Source: Omnitrophica bacterium GWA2_52_8
Lineage (GTDB): Bacteria > Omnitrophota > Omnitrophia > Omnitrophales > Aquincolibacteriaceae
Length of the DNA stretch: 14,698 nt
Reading direction: 5' to 3'
Assembly (NCBI GenBank): GCA_001804025.1
Contig: MHFC01000120.1
Span: 1 to 14,698, forward strand
The translations under genes were made by a program, and so were the position numbers. Under the pieces are notes generated by a model, which worked only from the letters and a program-made list of their open reading frames with translations, was not told the origin of the DNA and ran no database searches. The first letter of the stretch is position 1, and the number at the start of each line of letters is the position of its first letter. Shown piece after piece: positions 5,382 through 12,846 of this stretch.

Positions 5382-7706
5382 TGCCGCGGACTGCACTTTC
5401 AGATCGACAATAAGCGGAAGATGGTCTGAGGCAATGCGGTCCAATTCCGTGGAGGGAACTGCGATGTTCATAACTTCAATGTCCGGGCTGACAAAAAAAT
5501 GATCGATCCTGCTAAAAGGATAGCCGGCGAACCACGTGCTTTTCGGTTTATGAGACTCAACGAGCATCTGCGCGTCTCGAAGCGTACAGCCAATCCGCTT
5601 ACACACCGTGGACCGCGGGTCGGCGTTAAAATCCCCGCACAAAACAACCGCCCCCTGGCAGGCTGCATTGCCGGTCCAATCGGGACCAAGCAAGGCTTCG
5701 GCTTGAAGCAAGCGTTCGGCGGGCCATAAACTTAAATGACTTGTGATCAAATTAACCTTGATACCGTTCACGTCAATTTCCACCCACAGCGCGCCGCGGG
5801 GTTCGAAAAACCTGTGGCCTTTGAGGCGGGGAAGCGCATCCACTCGAATCATCTTTAGCGGGTAGCGGCTGAGAATCGCATTTCCGTATTTACCGTCTTC
5901 GAAAGAAAGAGACGACTGGAAATGAAAGGTCATTCCTAATTTACGCGCGATGGTTTCCGCCTGATCAATATTCCCGGAACGGTCTCTTCCCACATCAATT
6001 TCCTGCAGCGCCACAACGTCCGCGTTCTGGCGCGCGATCACCCGCGCGATCCGGTCCGGCGAAGTTTTTCCGTCCAGGCCCTCACAACTATGAACGTTAT
6101 AAGTCATCATCCGCAATGTCTTGGCTAACGGCACCGCCGGCTCCGATCCGGTTCCGGAAGCCCGTCCCAAATGCCGGAGCGCCGCCGCACGGATATCAAG
6201 CGGCCGCAAATAGGCCCGCCCGTTTAAAATTAAAGGCGCGTCCGGAGGAAGAAGCGCGAAGCCCCTTGTTTCTTCCGGCCCATAGCCCGCGTGACAGCCG
6301 CTTTCCGCGGCAAAGGTGATAAGTTTTTTCCCCTGGCACCATCCCGAAATGATTATTTTTCCGGCGTTCGGATGGTGGCATAAAGCCGTCAGATCCGCCG
6401 CAGCCTCTTCCAGAAAAGGATGGTCTTTCCCTAATATTTCGCGCGCGTCCCCGGGCAGCATAAATTTACCGTCCGGCGTCCGCGCCTCTACCTGCCTCAT
6501 TTCCCTGGGAATCAAAACCACAGGTATTTTTGCCGTATGCAGCAGTTCGGAAATCACGCGTTCTTTTTCTTCAGCGCTCAATTCCGCGGAAGGATAAACG
6601 TGAACAAGGGGGCCCATTCCAACCGCAATCACTTTTGAACCCGCGGTTTCCACCCGCTGGGCATGAGAAAAACAGTCCTTGTTTTTCAAACATTTAGCGA
6701 TTGAAAGTTCCCCGAAAATCGACGCAATCGCTTCTTCAACCGTCCGGCCGTTCTGCGCGGCATAAGGAACCGCGTCCTCCTGCCCGTGGTCCGAATAAAT
6801 CCAGATATCATAATCCCGCCGCTCAGCAAGCCTTGCTTCTTTCCAAACGCGTTTCGCGGCATCGTCAATCCCGCGCAGCGACCAATGCGCGAATTTCGAA
6901 GAAGGGCCCCGCCAATGGGCTTGCTCGTCGTATCCCATAAAATTCAAATGAATGACGGGTAATCCGCGGGCGATATCAATTTTCCCTCCCAGAACCACAA
7001 GCTCCCTCAGCAATACGCAGAGCGCCGCCCTCGTGGGGATGTATTTAAACTCCATGACCACCTTTTTACCGGCGATAACGCCTTGCATAAAATCATAAAT
7101 CCCGATGAGGGTTTCAAGGAAAAGCAGAATCACGGTGCGGAAAAAGATATTCAGATGAAAAACAAAAATGAGAACCCATGTAAACGGATTAAAAACCTTA
7201 AAAAGCCTGCTATAGCCGCCGCCCGCCGCACAATAATGAGACTCTTCGGCTCCGCCCGTAAAAATATTGGCGTATGAACTCCCGCCTTTAAGAAGCGGGT
7301 CGGCATCCTTGCTGATGCGCGCTTCTATTTCCTGAGCGTATTTCGGATTAAACATCACAAACGTTTCACCGCTCTGCCGGTCCAAAAAATTAAAGGCGGG
7401 AACGCATCCTTTTACCCCATAAAAAAGTTCGCCTTGCACCGCAGGCGTATTAGACGGCATGCCGGAATAATGTTCATAATCTCTATATTTTTGCTTCTCA
7501 AGAACAGACCGGAGAAACGGAAGATTTCCTTCGCGAAGTCCCCGCTGATATTGTTTATAGGAGAGCCCGTCAATTTGAATCAAGACCAGCCCCGGGGCCG
7601 TTGGCGTCCCCTCGGATTTGGAGAGGCGCAGTAAACGGACCGCCCAATAAGAGCGGTTGAACCCATTCCTTAACCTCCTGAGACTGAATCCTATTTTACC
7701 GATCAT
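5340..7706 (-). CDS. Alkaline-phosphatase-superfamily domain fused to an EEP phosphatase/nuclease domain
   Basis: The 788-residue protein joins two hydrolase folds. Residues about 38-510 form an alkaline phosphatase/phosphodiesterase-type domain: D46 in IQIDG, a nucleophile region PSNTPA (85-90, probably T87), D260 and H264 in GYDEQAHW, D306-H307 in SDHGQ and H472 in GCHAGYG, so the metal sites appear intact. A hydrophobic stretch (about 173-207) inside this domain could be membrane-inserted. Residues about 530-771 form an endonuclease/exonuclease/phosphatase domain with N537 (TYNVH), E569 (LQEID), H657 (TSHLS), D692 and N694 (GDFN), D735-H736 and the D761-H762 pair (SDHLP), all catalytic. 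Its ATG overlaps the glycosyltransferase stop (ATGA, 7703-7706). A phosphodiester or phospholipid-related substrate is plausible but inferred. No signal peptide is evident. Confidence 0.88.
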   Translation of the reverse strand: MIGKIGFSLRRLRNGFNRSYWAVRLLRLSKSEGTPTAPGLVLIQIDGLSYKQYQRGLREGNLPFLRSVLEKQKYRDYEHYSGMPSNTPAVQGELFYGVKGCVPAFNFLDRQSGETFVMFNPKYAQEIEARISKDADPLLKGGSSYANIFTGGAEESHYCAAGGGYSRLFKVFNPFTWVLIFVFHLNIFFRTVILLFLETLIGIYDFMQGVIAGKKVVMEFKYIPTRAALCVLLRELVVLGGKIDIARGLPVIHLNFMGYDEQAHWRGPSSKFAHWSLRGIDDAAKRVWKEARLAERRDYDIWIYSDHGQEDAVPYAAQNGRTVEEAIASIFGELSIAKCLKNKDCFSHAQRVETAGSKVIAVGMGPLVHVYPSAELSAEEKERVISELLHTAKIPVVLIPREMRQVEARTPDGKFMLPGDAREILGKDHPFLEEAAADLTALCHHPNAGKIIISGWCQGKKLITFAAESGCHAGYGPEETRGFALLPPDAPLILNGRAYLRPLDIRAAALRHLGRASGTGSEPAVPLAKTLRMMTYNVHSCEGLDGKTSPDRIARVIARQNADVVALQEIDVGRDRSGNIDQAETIARKLGMTFHFQSSLSFEDGKYGNAILSRYPLKMIRVDALPRLKGHRFFEPRGALWVEIDVNGIKVNLITSHLSLWPAERLLQAEALLGPDWTGNAACQGAVVLCGDFNADPRSTVCKRIGCTLRDAQMLVESHKPKSTWFAGYPFSRIDHFFVSPDIEVMNIAVPSTELDRIASDHLPLIVDLKVQSAASGVNPIEPPAGRR

Positions 7707-9001
7707 GGGCGTTTTTCCGGAACCGCAGAAGCCGGCATTGGCGTGTCTTCGTTGGAACCAAAAGCTGCATCCATTGCCGCTTTAGTAAAATTGCAGAGAA
7801 GATCCCATTCCGCTTCGGCGCGCTGCATGAAAGGAAACCAGTCTTTCTCTTCTGCTTTTCCCTGAAAGCCTTTTGCTGTCTGCAGGCTCTCGTAAAGAGA
7901 AAGCGCTTTCCCGGCGCATCTTTGCATGGAAAACTGCATCGCGGTTTTTTTTGCCTCAGCGCTCAATTTTCTTCTTTCGGCAGGCGTATGCTGAAGCACC
8001 CAGTTTAGGGCTTTTATGAATTCTTCTTCGCTTTCATGGGCGACGAGCCGGCCGTTCACTTTGTCTCTCACAATATCCCGGACCCCCGGCGCGTCAAGGC
8101 CCACCACCGGAGTTCCGGCCGCCATGGCTTCATTCAATACCATCCCCTGAGTTTCGCTGCGGGAAGAAAATGCAAAAACATCAATCGCCTGAAAGGCCTC
8201 GATCAATTTTTCCCCCGTCAGTTCCCCCGCGAGAAACATCTGCCCCTCCAGTTTCTGCTTTTTAAAATATTTCAGGAGCTCCGCTTCCGACGGCCCGCTT
8301 CCGACGGCTAAAAAAACCGCACGGCTTTCTCTTTTTAAAAACGAAGCGGCCGCCCGGGTGAGAAAAGGCATGTTTTTTTCCGGCGAAAATCTGCCCACAT
8401 AGCCGACCACAAAAGCGTCTTTCGGGATTTTTGCCCGCTCTCTGAATTTCCCGGCGCCGCCTTTATATTGATTTAACTGCAGTCCGGTCGGGATAACCGT
8501 GATTTGCGTTTCCACTCCGCGCGCTTTTAACATTTCGGCGACGCTTTCGCTGGGTGCAATGACATGATCGCAGTGATTGGCATACCCCGTAGCAAGTTCA
8601 AGCACAAACCTTTTTACAGTCTCCGAATTGCCTACGTTTTCCTCATAAAGCGAGTGGTGGGTAAAAATCAGCGGCACCTTGTGGTCGTAAGCGAGCCGAA
8701 GCGCCGTGTCCCCCATAAGGAAAGGATGATGGGCATGAATAATGTCGGGGTTAAAGTCCCCCAGGGCTTCCATAAAAAATCCGGCGATAGGAAATTTTAC
8801 CGAAAATTTGGACCCGTAAAAATTTTGAAGCGCGGGGACTCGAATCACATCCAGTTCATGCTTGGGGCTGTTGTCATATTCGGGTGCAACAATGACAACC
8901 CGATGGCCCCGTTTACGGTATTCTTTTGTAAATGATTCGATCGAGCGTTCCAGGCCTCCTACCAGAGGCAAATAAGTATTGGTCATCATCAAAATATTCA
9001 T
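7703..9001 (-). CDS. GT4-type glycosyltransferase (GT-B fold)
   Basis: The 432-residue enzyme should transfer a sugar from an activated nucleotide donor to an acceptor, retaining anomeric configuration. Visible features are the N-terminal GGLERSIESF loop (15-24), HAHHPF (90-95), the start of the donor domain at VGYVGRFSPEKN (198-209, with R204 and K209), and SETQGMVLNEAMAAGTPVVG (282-301), with the E-x7-E pair at 283 and 291. The overall look resembles glucosyltransferases acting on diacylglycerol, but the acceptor cannot be decided. The C-terminal tail beyond about 375 is an extension. The start at 9001 gives an ATGA overlap with the preceding glycosidase-like gene (8998-9001), while 45 in-frame codons upstream are inside that gene. 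It overlaps the next gene in the same way, so all three should be co-translated. Confidence 0.9.
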   Translation of the reverse strand: MNILMMTNTYLPLVGGLERSIESFTKEYRKRGHRVVIVAPEYDNSPKHELDVIRVPALQNFYGSKFSVKFPIAGFFMEALGDFNPDIIHAHHPFLMGDTALRLAYDHKVPLIFTHHSLYEENVGNSETVKRFVLELATGYANHCDHVIAPSESVAEMLKARGVETQITVIPTGLQLNQYKGGAGKFRERAKIPKDAFVVGYVGRFSPEKNMPFLTRAAASFLKRESRAVFLAVGSGPSEAELLKYFKKQKLEGQMFLAGELTGEKLIEAFQAIDVFAFSSRSETQGMVLNEAMAAGTPVVGLDAPGVRDIVRDKVNGRLVAHESEEEFIKALNWVLQHTPAERRKLSAEAKKTAMQFSMQRCAGKALSLYESLQTAKGFQGKAEEKDWFPFMQRAEAEWDLLCNFTKAAMDAAFGSNEDTPMPASAVPEKRP

Positions 9002-11310
9002 CGCGCGCTCCGGGAACCGCGGGTCTCTGCTGATATTTCTAAGGAACTCTCCCCGGGTTTTACCTGTATGGGGACGCGGCCGGACAGACGAATTTCCATT
9101 GCCGGTTCTTTTCCCTGATGCCAATGGCCGGACCATCGGACCGTAATTTTTCCGTCTTCTGTCTTGATGCCCACTTGAACCGATCCGAACCTTGTAAGCG
9201 TGGGGCCCAAAGCGGCCTCTTTACCCTCCGCCATCCAGGAAACCGGAATGCCGGAGCATAAAATAAGTTTTTCCTCTTCTTCGCGCACAAAACAATTCCG
9301 GACCATCAGCACCCATTCCGCGGCCGCCCAAACGTGCTGGCCGTCCCCCATGCACCCGCCCTTGGTCCTGGGATGGACCGCTTCCGGCCATTGCCCTGTG
9401 GGTGTCGCCAACAAAGCAATCGAACCCATCAAATCAAAAAAACGGGGGTCTCCGGCACGCAAAAAAATCTGGGCGATATGCAGCGTTAAATAGACATTGA
9501 TTCCGGAATGACTGATCTCTTGATAAAACCCTCCGTGAACAAAGCATTCCCGGAACAGAAACTCGGCGGTATCAAAAACCCGGGGATCTCGCTCGGGAAA
9601 AAGTTGAAGCGGATAACCTGCCGCGATCGAGCCGATGGCGCCTGCATCCATTCTCCGGTGAGGAGAAGCGGGCATGAGGTTTCCTTTTGTTTGTTCAAAG
9701 GCGGTTTTCAAGCTCGCTTCTATGCACCGCAAAAAATCGTCGGCTTGGTCCAACAATTGCGCGGCAAATTCCTGATCCCCTAATTGACCGGCAAGATAGG
9801 CCCCCGCCCGAAGACCCGAGACGCCCCAAAAATCATCCCAGTAATAATAGTCATTGGGGCCGAGATGTTCGGCGCTGAATCCCACCGGAAGCAAACCAAA
9901 GGCCCTGCTCCCTTTCCCGAATTCTCTTTTGTTTTGAATCCATTTTGCGCCCCGGTAAACGGCCCTCTTCCATTTGGGGTCCGGTTTCTGACCCGTCAAT
10001 TCACAAAACCGGCGTATCGCCCATAACGCTTCTCCGTTAGAATCCCATTCCCCGTCTTGCGATAAAAAATAGCCGGCGGCGGTTTGGCGCATCGGGAACC
10101 GGTCGATAATTTTTTTTGCCCGTTTATCCAGCCCCACACAAAGCATGGCCTCCAGAATGAAGGCTGCGTCGCGAAACCAAAACCGTTTATATGTGTACGG
10201 GCCCGGGAAAATGTCCTGCTGCGGAGAATGTAAAATGAGAGACCGGATGGCAGCATCATAAAGAAACTGAAAATGTTGGTCCGGCAGACCGGCCCGGCAT
10301 AACCCGTCTAAGTTCTCATCCCATTTTGAAAGGGCAGACTTCAATTGCCCCGCCGGCTTCATCGGCGAATTTTTTATTATCGGGACAGAAATCGTGACCC
10401 TGCGTTTTACATTCGGCTCAAGTTCAAAAAGAGCTGCGGCTGTGGCCATCCCCACGGGGCACTCCACTTTATCCGCTTCTGACGGCAAGGGCAGCTGCCC
10501 GAAGACATCCCCTTTCCAATAATGAGAAAAACAAGTCCTCTCGGGTTCCGAATCAAAATGGACAAAGAATTGCCCGTTCACTTTCCACCCAAGCCGCTCG
10601 TCCAACAAAGAGATCTTGTTCAAAAAACTAATCCCTTCCGGGTTGCAGGGGCGGAGCGAGACCGCCAGCCAGCCGCCCGACGTTGACAGGGCCGTCAATT
10701 TGATTTGGCATATCACAATCCCGGATTGCTCATAAGCTTCCGCGCAGGAGCGGAGATTCATATCCTGATACTCAGAGGTTGTGATGACTTGGGGATTTCC
10801 CCGCAGATTCCACTCTTGCTGTGCCGAACCCAGTTTTGACGGGATTAACTGAAGTCCCTTTTTGTTCATCATCCACGCGTCAATCGACCATCCGTCAAAA
10901 AAGGGCGTGACCAATCCCCGGGGGTCGACAATGGACAAGTCGGTAAAGTCAGGAACTCCTACGGCCGTCCAGTTTCTGTGAGTCAGATTCAGGTGGGTGA
11001 GATTAAATGCCCGCGGAATAAACGATTCGTCATCCGGATCAAACTGGCGTTCGACCCAGTAAGGCCAAATCCAGTCCATATTGTGCTGAATCGCCTGGCT
11101 GTTGACTAACCCGCGGGCCTGCATAATCGCGCCCGCTCGAAGAAGTTCCTTGGGGGCCATGAGTTCGGAGGGTTGGGCGAAACGCCTGAGACTGGCTAAA
11201 ACCAAAATCGGGTCGAGAAAACCTTCAACGCGCGCGATATGCCGGACAAAAAAATCTCTGAACTTTGTTGACAGATATCTTGATATCCTGCCGAAAAATA
11301 TTTTTCGCAT
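8998..11310 (-). CDS. Six-hairpin glycosidase-like protein (GH15/GH63-like, putative)
   Basis: The 770-residue protein has a beta-rich N-terminal half (about 100-320) and an (alpha/alpha)6-type C-terminal half (about 340-680), as in glucoamylase, glycogen-debranching and related glycosidases. Supporting segments are YTYKRFWFRDAAFILEAML (372-390), GYFLSQDGEWDSNGEALW (413-430), YYYWDDFWGVSGL (488-500) and GDGQHVWAAAEW (655-666). Candidate catalytic acids are D381, E421, D423 or E427; I cannot assign them reliably. There is no signal peptide, so cytoplasmic action is likely. An AGGGA site precedes the ATG by about 7 bases. It heads a three-gene coupled operon with a glycosyltransferase and a phosphatase fusion, suggesting synthesis or turnover of a sugar polymer or glycolipid. 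Family-level call only; the substrate is unknown. Confidence 0.75.
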   Translation of the reverse strand: MRKIFFGRISRYLSTKFRDFFVRHIARVEGFLDPILVLASLRRFAQPSELMAPKELLRAGAIMQARGLVNSQAIQHNMDWIWPYWVERQFDPDDESFIPRAFNLTHLNLTHRNWTAVGVPDFTDLSIVDPRGLVTPFFDGWSIDAWMMNKKGLQLIPSKLGSAQQEWNLRGNPQVITTSEYQDMNLRSCAEAYEQSGIVICQIKLTALSTSGGWLAVSLRPCNPEGISFLNKISLLDERLGWKVNGQFFVHFDSEPERTCFSHYWKGDVFGQLPLPSEADKVECPVGMATAAALFELEPNVKRRVTISVPIIKNSPMKPAGQLKSALSKWDENLDGLCRAGLPDQHFQFLYDAAIRSLILHSPQQDIFPGPYTYKRFWFRDAAFILEAMLCVGLDKRAKKIIDRFPMRQTAAGYFLSQDGEWDSNGEALWAIRRFCELTGQKPDPKWKRAVYRGAKWIQNKREFGKGSRAFGLLPVGFSAEHLGPNDYYYWDDFWGVSGLRAGAYLAGQLGDQEFAAQLLDQADDFLRCIEASLKTAFEQTKGNLMPASPHRRMDAGAIGSIAAGYPLQLFPERDPRVFDTAEFLFRECFVHGGFYQEISHSGINVYLTLHIAQIFLRAGDPRFFDLMGSIALLATPTGQWPEAVHPRTKGGCMGDGQHVWAAAEWVLMVRNCFVREEEEKLILCSGIPVSWMAEGKEAALGPTLTRFGSVQVGIKTEDGKITVRWSGHWHQGKEPAMEIRLSGRVPIQVKPGESSLEISAETRGSRSAR

Positions 11311-11339
11311 AGAGCTTCCCTAGTACATTGTTTCATTAA

Positions 11340-11369
11340 AAATTAGGAGTGTTTTTTATAAGGAGACAA
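11340..11369 (-). promoter_or_regulatory. Weak candidate promoter for the glycosidase operon
   Basis: On the minus strand TTGTCT (11369-11364) and TAATTT (11345-11340) are 18 bases apart and upstream of the ATG at 11310. The match to the sigma-70 consensus is modest in this AT-rich stretch. Notably no palindromic GGGGT/ACCCC box is present here. Confidence 0.25.
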
Positions 11370-11373
11370 GTAC

Positions 11374-11416
11374 AGTACTGTGTTCCGATTCATAAAAATT
11401 AATGTTACACAGTACT
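11374..11416. repeat. 10-bp inverted repeat directly after the membrane-protein gene
   Basis: The arms AGTACTGTGT (11374-11383) and ACACAGTACT (11407-11416) are perfectly complementary across 23 bases. On the minus strand the stem begins at the stop codon of the membrane protein and has no T-run after it. It may act as a transcript-end stem between two operons, or be a remnant of an IS200/REP-like mobile element, whose ends often carry sequences of this type; the latter is from memory and unproven. Confidence 0.6.
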
Positions 11417-11852
11417 AGTTGAGCCGAACTCTAGCATAATTGAAAAGTTGAATGCCATAAACCCCGAGAAAGCTAAAATAGAGAACGGCCAGCGCAGGAA
11501 TCACAACGGACCATGCGATTTTGGCTCGCCTGGAAAATACGGAACTCTGCCATAAAAGCGGGAGCGCTAAAAAACCTCCTGCGAGCAGCATCGCCACGAT
11601 ATAAGCTTTTGAATCGTTAAACGAGCTTGCTCTCCCCTGCGAAAGCATGTAAGTCTCGATGACCGCGGGAACCATGACCATCAAGTAAGCAAAACACGTC
11701 AGCAACTGACCGACGGCCGACCGTAAAAGAATAATTGAGCAAACAATTCCAATATCAACGACAAAAAGCGCCGCCGCCTTCCCTCTCTTGCCGACCGCCA
11801 GATGCCCCATCCCGGGCAACAGAGAAAGGCTTGCGGCAAGAAGGGGCTGCAT
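11415..11852 (-). CDS. Small polytopic membrane protein (145 residues)
   Basis: About four to five hydrophobic segments are visible: 3-18 with a PGMGH turn, 27-44, 46-70, 83-101 and 111-133. The N-terminal LSLLPGMGHLAVGKRGKAAALF resembles the opening of TM2-type or 'PGxGq' membrane proteins and echoes the PGIGQ segment of the exported protein at 2717-3007, though the two are not otherwise alike. The ATG follows the upstream stop codon (TAA) without a gap, so translation is probably coupled; there is only a weak binding site of its own. It is the last gene of a five-gene run that starts at 12726. Function unknown. Confidence 0.72.
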   Translation of the reverse strand: MQPLLAASLSLLPGMGHLAVGKRGKAAALFVVDIGIVCSIILLRSAVGQLLTCFAYLMVMVPAVIETYMLSQGRASSFNDSKAYIVAMLLAGGFLALPLLWQSSVFSRRAKIAWSVVIPALAVLYFSFLGVYGIQLFNYARVRLN

Positions 11853-12080
11853 TTAGGCCGCTTCTACAGTACCGCGATTTTCCTCTTCCCGGTACAAATC
11901 TTCCATTTCATCTTCCTTCTCTTTTTCATTCAGGCCGGCGGCATGCTGTCCCGGCAGACGGCTTTTGAGCCCCGCACCTTTTTCCCGCACTTTCTGATTT
12001 CGTCTTAATTTTTCACTTTCGCTTGCGGTGCGTTCGCGGGCGGCGTCTGTCTCAACAGCATTCTGCTTTGGATTTTTCAT
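11853..12080 (-). CDS. Small highly charged hydrophilic protein (75 residues)
   Basis: The product is rich in Glu, Lys, Arg and Ala with no hydrophobic core or Cys and no signal peptide, so it should be cytoplasmic and perhaps disordered or helical. The composition resembles that of small stress or desiccation-associated proteins, but no family can be named. The gene has a good binding site (AGGGGA about 6 bases before the ATG) and abuts the downstream membrane-protein gene. It lies within the small-gene operon led by promoter Pd. Confidence 0.65.
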   Translation of the reverse strand: MKNPKQNAVETDAARERTASESEKLRRNQKVREKGAGLKSRLPGQHAAGLNEKEKEDEMEDLYREEENRGTVEAA

Positions 12081-12114
12081 GACACTTCCCCTTTTGAAAA
12101 TATTTTCGGATTTT

Positions 12115-12131
12115 CGCCGCTATCTGCGGCG
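12115..12131. other. Intercistronic GC hairpin
   Basis: CGCCGC and GCGGCG pair perfectly around a 5-base loop between the entericidin-like gene and the next gene of the operon. No T-run follows on the minus strand, so it more likely protects or attenuates the transcript than fully terminates it. Confidence 0.4.
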
Positions 12132-12139
12132 CGCCCCTT

Positions 12140-12265
12140 TTACTTCTGCATATGGCTTCCGAGCTCCGAGATATCGGAACCGATTCCGCGCGTCGTTCCG
12201 CTATGACAACCGGCGGACAAAACCGATAAGCAAAGCAGAATAACTATCACCGTAATGTTTTTCAT
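12140..12265 (-). CDS. Entericidin-like small lipoprotein (41 residues)
   Basis: The peptide has a hydrophobic signal segment (5-18) and a lipobox ending SAGC with Cys20; the 21-residue mature part contains TTRGIGSDISELG, matching the T-V/x-R-G-x-G-x-D-I pattern typical of entericidins. Entericidins are tiny outer-membrane or periplasmic lipoproteins linked in Enterobacteria to stationary-phase bacteriolysis and elsewhere to stress. A GGGGAAGAGG purine-rich binding site directly precedes the ATG. The gene lies 14 bases after the SHOCT-like lipoprotein gene and belongs to the same run. The assignment rests on a short match, but length, lipobox and motif agree. Confidence 0.72.
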   Translation of the reverse strand: MKNITVIVILLCLSVLSAGCHSGTTRGIGSDISELGSHMQK

Positions 12266-12279
12266 CCTCTTCCCCTTCC

Positions 12280-12516
12280 TTACGACGTAAGGGACATCTG
12301 TTTAATTTGATCGACACGGATGTCATACTCGCTTTGGTTGATTTTCCCTGAATCAAGATCCTTCTTAAGTTGATTCAACTTCACCTGAGCATTGGCTTCA
12401 TACCCGGCCCCCGTCGCAAGCGTTCCGCCCCCGGCGCCCGTCCAAAATGCACCGCTGCATGCCGACAACCCAAGCATCATCGATAAAAGCAATGTCACTA
12501 ATAATATGTTTTTCAT
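12280..12516 (-). CDS. Small lipoprotein with a SHOCT-like C-terminal domain
   Basis: The 78-residue product has a signal sequence and a lipobox ending LSAC with Cys20, a glycine-rich segment (22-38) that could cross or insert into membrane, and a C-terminal helical hairpin, LNQLKKDLDSGKINQSEYD (47-65) plus its continuation to about 74, with the pattern of SHOCT (short C-terminal) domains, which often aid oligomerisation. The start has GAGGGGG 4-5 bases upstream. It lies 24 bases after the first gene of the operon and 14 bases before the entericidin-like gene. Role unknown; an envelope stress protein is a reasonable guess. Confidence 0.78.
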   Translation of the reverse strand: MKNILLVTLLLSMMLGLSACSGAFWTGAGGGTLATGAGYEANAQVKLNQLKKDLDSGKINQSEYDIRVDQIKQMSLTS

Positions 12517-12540
12517 TTTTTCCCCCTCGCCCGCAAAAAT

Positions 12541-12726
12541 TCAGGCTTTGTTTTCAGTTGTCATCGGGACGCTCGTACGGCTTTTCCGGACCGCGCCGCT
12601 TCCGTAAAGCAAACTTAACGGCGGAGAGTCCAAAAAGGAGGTCTCCTTTTCAAGCGTCATCATTAGCTCATCGAAGTCATCGTTATTTCTTTTAAAATAC
12701 CGTTTGAACGGTTCTGGAATATTCAT
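12541..12726 (-). CDS. Small hypothetical protein, first gene of the five-gene operon (61 residues)
   Basis: I do not recognise a family. The N-terminal half is charged (FKRYFKRNNDDFDELMMTLE), the centre has a short hydrophobic stretch (SPPLSLLYGSG) and the C-terminus is basic then polar. There is no signal peptide. I chose ATG 12726 because GGAGG lies 7 bases upstream; an ATG six codons earlier at 12744 would start inside or before that site and lies almost at the inferred transcription start (about 12748). It is the first gene after promoter Pd, with a leader of about 22 bases. Confidence 0.65.
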   Translation of the reverse strand: MNIPEPFKRYFKRNNDDFDELMMTLEKETSFLDSPPLSLLYGSGAVRKSRTSVPMTTENKA

Positions 12727-12754
12727 GTCATTACCTCCTTCCATCTCTGGCTTG

Positions 12755-12800
12755 ATCTTAAGAGAAAACCTGTCGGAGGTTCTATGGGGTATTCACCCCA
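12755..12800 (-). promoter_or_regulatory. Palindromic-box promoter Pd (small-gene operon)
   Basis: The palindrome TGGGGTATTCACCCCA (12785-12800) is followed on the minus strand by CCCCAT, 23 bases and TAAGAT (12760-12755). Inferred start near 12748; palindrome centre about -44.5. The spacer carries GGTTTTC, close to GGTTTCC in Pa and Pb, and the bases just after the -10 (TAAGATCAA) match those of Pa (TAGGATCAA). Confidence 0.68.
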
Positions 12801-12846
12801 CGCGGGGCTTTTTTAAATGAAATAGCGCCGGCCGGGGGCCAATGCC

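Noticed and set aside
9002..9136. A 45-codon N-terminal extension of the glycosyltransferase
   Set aside because: It lies within the preceding gene in another frame; the ATGA overlap start begins exactly at the conserved fold.
6116..9783. Several plus-strand reading frames of 60-125 codons opposite the large operon
   Set aside because: They are antisense shadows of well-supported genes, without binding sites or recognisable domains.
12796..12814. A CCCC-ACGC-GGGG stem followed by CTTTTTT, terminator-like on the plus strand
   Set aside because: No plus-strand gene leads into it and its first arm is part of the Pd box; it might block antisense transcription but I cannot support it.
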